A stretch of 8,214 nt of DNA from Oscillospiraceae bacterium (GTDB taxonomy: Bacteria > Bacillota > Clostridia > Oscillospirales > Ruminococcaceae). A model generated the notes under the pieces. It was not told the origin of the DNA and searched no databases. It saw only the letters and a list, made by a program, of their open reading frames with translations. Position numbers and translations under genes: made by a program. Positions within the stretch are counted from its first letter, which is position 1; every line of letters starts with the position of its first letter. The stretch covers positions 1 to 8,214 of the forward strand of contig JAQXFT010000219.1 in NCBI GenBank assembly GCA_029005335.1, given 5' to 3'. Positions 7,906-8,214 of this stretch are shown here, piece by piece.

Positions 7906-7937
7906 CGGGCGAACACAGTTCGCCCGGATTTATTTTT
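7906..7937 (+). terminator. Intrinsic terminator after the GGDEF-EAL gene
   Basis: An 8-bp stem, CGGGCGAA (7906-7913) with TTCGCCCG (7919-7926), encloses a 5-nt loop and is followed by a T-rich run (TTTATTTTT, 7929-7937). It lies 38 nt past the stop and closes the binding-protein/c-di-GMP unit. It also separates that unit from the convergent tnpB. Confidence 0.92.
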
Positions 7938-7951
7938 CTGTATTTTTTATT

Positions 7952-8100
7952 GTGACATCCTCCCCCACCTGTAGAGGTGGGGGCTTCCTCTCATTATGAG
8001 CAGTCGGTTCTCGTTCGATAGCACCAATGTACTAAGCATAAGCGAGCTATCCCCGTATGTCCTACGGTTCTTTATATTTTATGTTATGCGAAAACTAATT
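7952..8100 (-). ncRNA. Putative omega RNA (TnpB guide RNA scaffold)
   Basis: In IS605-type elements the TnpB guide RNA covers the 3' end of tnpB and runs to the right end, with the guide read from the flank. Here the stretch is noncoding and rich in possible stems: CCGTA/TACGG (8053-8057 with 8063-8067), GATAGC/GCTATC (8017-8022 with 8046-8051) and the terminal hairpin (7962-7983). CGGTTCT also occurs twice (8004-8010 and 8064-8070). The 5' limit is unknown and the 8100 bound is nominal. The guide would be read from 7951 downward on the minus strand. Its existence is inferred from family behaviour plus position and structure. Confidence 0.55.
7962..7983 (-). repeat. Terminal hairpin of the IS605-type right end
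   Basis: A perfect 9-bp inverted repeat, CCCCCACCT (7962-7970) and AGGTGGGGG (7975-7983), encloses the 4-nt loop GTAG. No long T-run follows on either strand, so it is a transposon-end/omega-RNA hairpin rather than an ordinary terminator. Single-strand hairpins of this kind are bound by TnpA during transposition and form the 3' scaffold of omega RNA. Confidence 0.85.
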
Positions 8101-8214
8101 GCATACCTTCATTTTTTATATTTATTGCAGCATTTATATCTCTGTCATGATGCGTTCCGCATTCCGGACAATCCCATGCTCTTATACCAAGATTTTTAGT
8201 TTCAGAATTTTTGT
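8084..8214 (-). CDS. tnpB: TnpB RNA-guided nuclease, C-terminal 42 residues (runs off window)
   Basis: Only the C-terminus is present; the gene begins beyond the window edge, and the stop TAA is at 8084-8086 on the minus strand. The 42 residues start KNSETKNLGIRAW. They contain the second half of the TnpB zinc ribbon (CPECG) followed by HDRDINAAINI, which carries the last RuvC-type catalytic Asp. This combination is diagnostic of the OrfB/TnpB zinc-ribbon and RuvC-III region. TnpB is an RNA-guided DNA endonuclease that helps IS200/IS605 elements persist. The visible part shows no frameshift, and a short tail (NEGMQLVFA) follows the domain, so the gene could be intact. The first CxxC pair and the other two catalytic residues cannot be checked. 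Confidence 0.92.
   Translation of the reverse strand, partial: KNSETKNLGIRAWDCPECGTHHDRDINAAINIKNEGMQLVFA

Larger units (their letters stand above)
7952..8214 (-). mobile_element. IS200/IS605-type element, tnpB-side right end (partial)
   Basis: This is the terminal part of an element that continues beyond the window. Read on the minus strand it contains the 3' end of tnpB, a noncoding structured stretch of about 130 nt, and a terminal hairpin ending in AGGATGTCAC. Subterminal hairpins instead of inverted terminal repeats are typical of this family. The exact end (7952, give or take about 5) is inferred from the hairpin and family resemblance. The left end, and any tnpA, lie outside. It is inserted in the intergenic space directly behind a terminator, so it breaks no gene visible here. 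Confidence 0.8.

Noticed and set aside
7962..7983. CRISPR repeat or ordinary terminator at the GC-rich hairpin
   Set aside because: It occurs once, has no spacer array and no T-tract, and lies beside a tnpB 3' end, which fits a transposon right end.
7996..8199. Plus-strand 67-residue open frame
   Set aside because: It runs antisense through the tnpB 3' end and the structured omega-RNA region, has no ribosome binding site and resembles no known protein.

Overview
The window looks like a piece of chromosome from a low-GC, Gram-positive anaerobe of the Clostridia, probably Ruminococcus-like. The grounds are the strong AT bias, GAGG/AGGAG-type ribosome binding sites with some TTG starts, a lipobox-bearing binding protein, and a GGDEF-EAL protein with an SGDEF signature. 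The genus is inference; no database search was possible.

Layout. Positions 1-99 are the 3' part of a 5S rRNA gene, followed by a strong intrinsic terminator (102-136). Only about 23 bp later begins a gene for a multi-pass membrane protein of unknown function (160-1722, DUF6056/GT-C-like). It abuts thiE (1733-2374) and thiD (2377-3162), two thiamine genes. The three genes are packed like one operon, but there is almost no room for a promoter between the rRNA terminator and the first gene, and no TPP riboswitch is visible.

A well-formed sigma-A-type promoter (TTGAAA, 17 bp, TATAAT; 3197-3225) then drives a second unit. It consists of a lipoprotein solute-binding protein (3267-4736) followed 23 bp later by a 1035-residue membrane protein (4760-7867). 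In order, that protein has TM1, a large Cache-like extracytoplasmic region, TM2, HAMP-like linker, PAS-like, GGDEF and EAL segments. No ABC permease or ATPase lies beside the binding protein. The simplest reading is a ligand-sensing module in which the lipoprotein reports to the c-di-GMP enzyme, in the style of NspS/MbaA. This is the most interesting system in the window. The unit ends in a clear terminator (7906-7937).

From about 7952 to the window end lies the right end of an IS200/IS605-type element in the opposite orientation. It comprises the C-terminal 42 codons of a tnpB gene (minus strand, 8084-8214, running off the edge), a structured stretch likely to be its omega RNA, and a 9-bp GC-rich terminal hairpin. 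It sits directly behind the terminator of the signalling unit. No CRISPR array or tRNA was seen, and apart from the omega-RNA region above no stretch longer than 300 bases lacks a gene.
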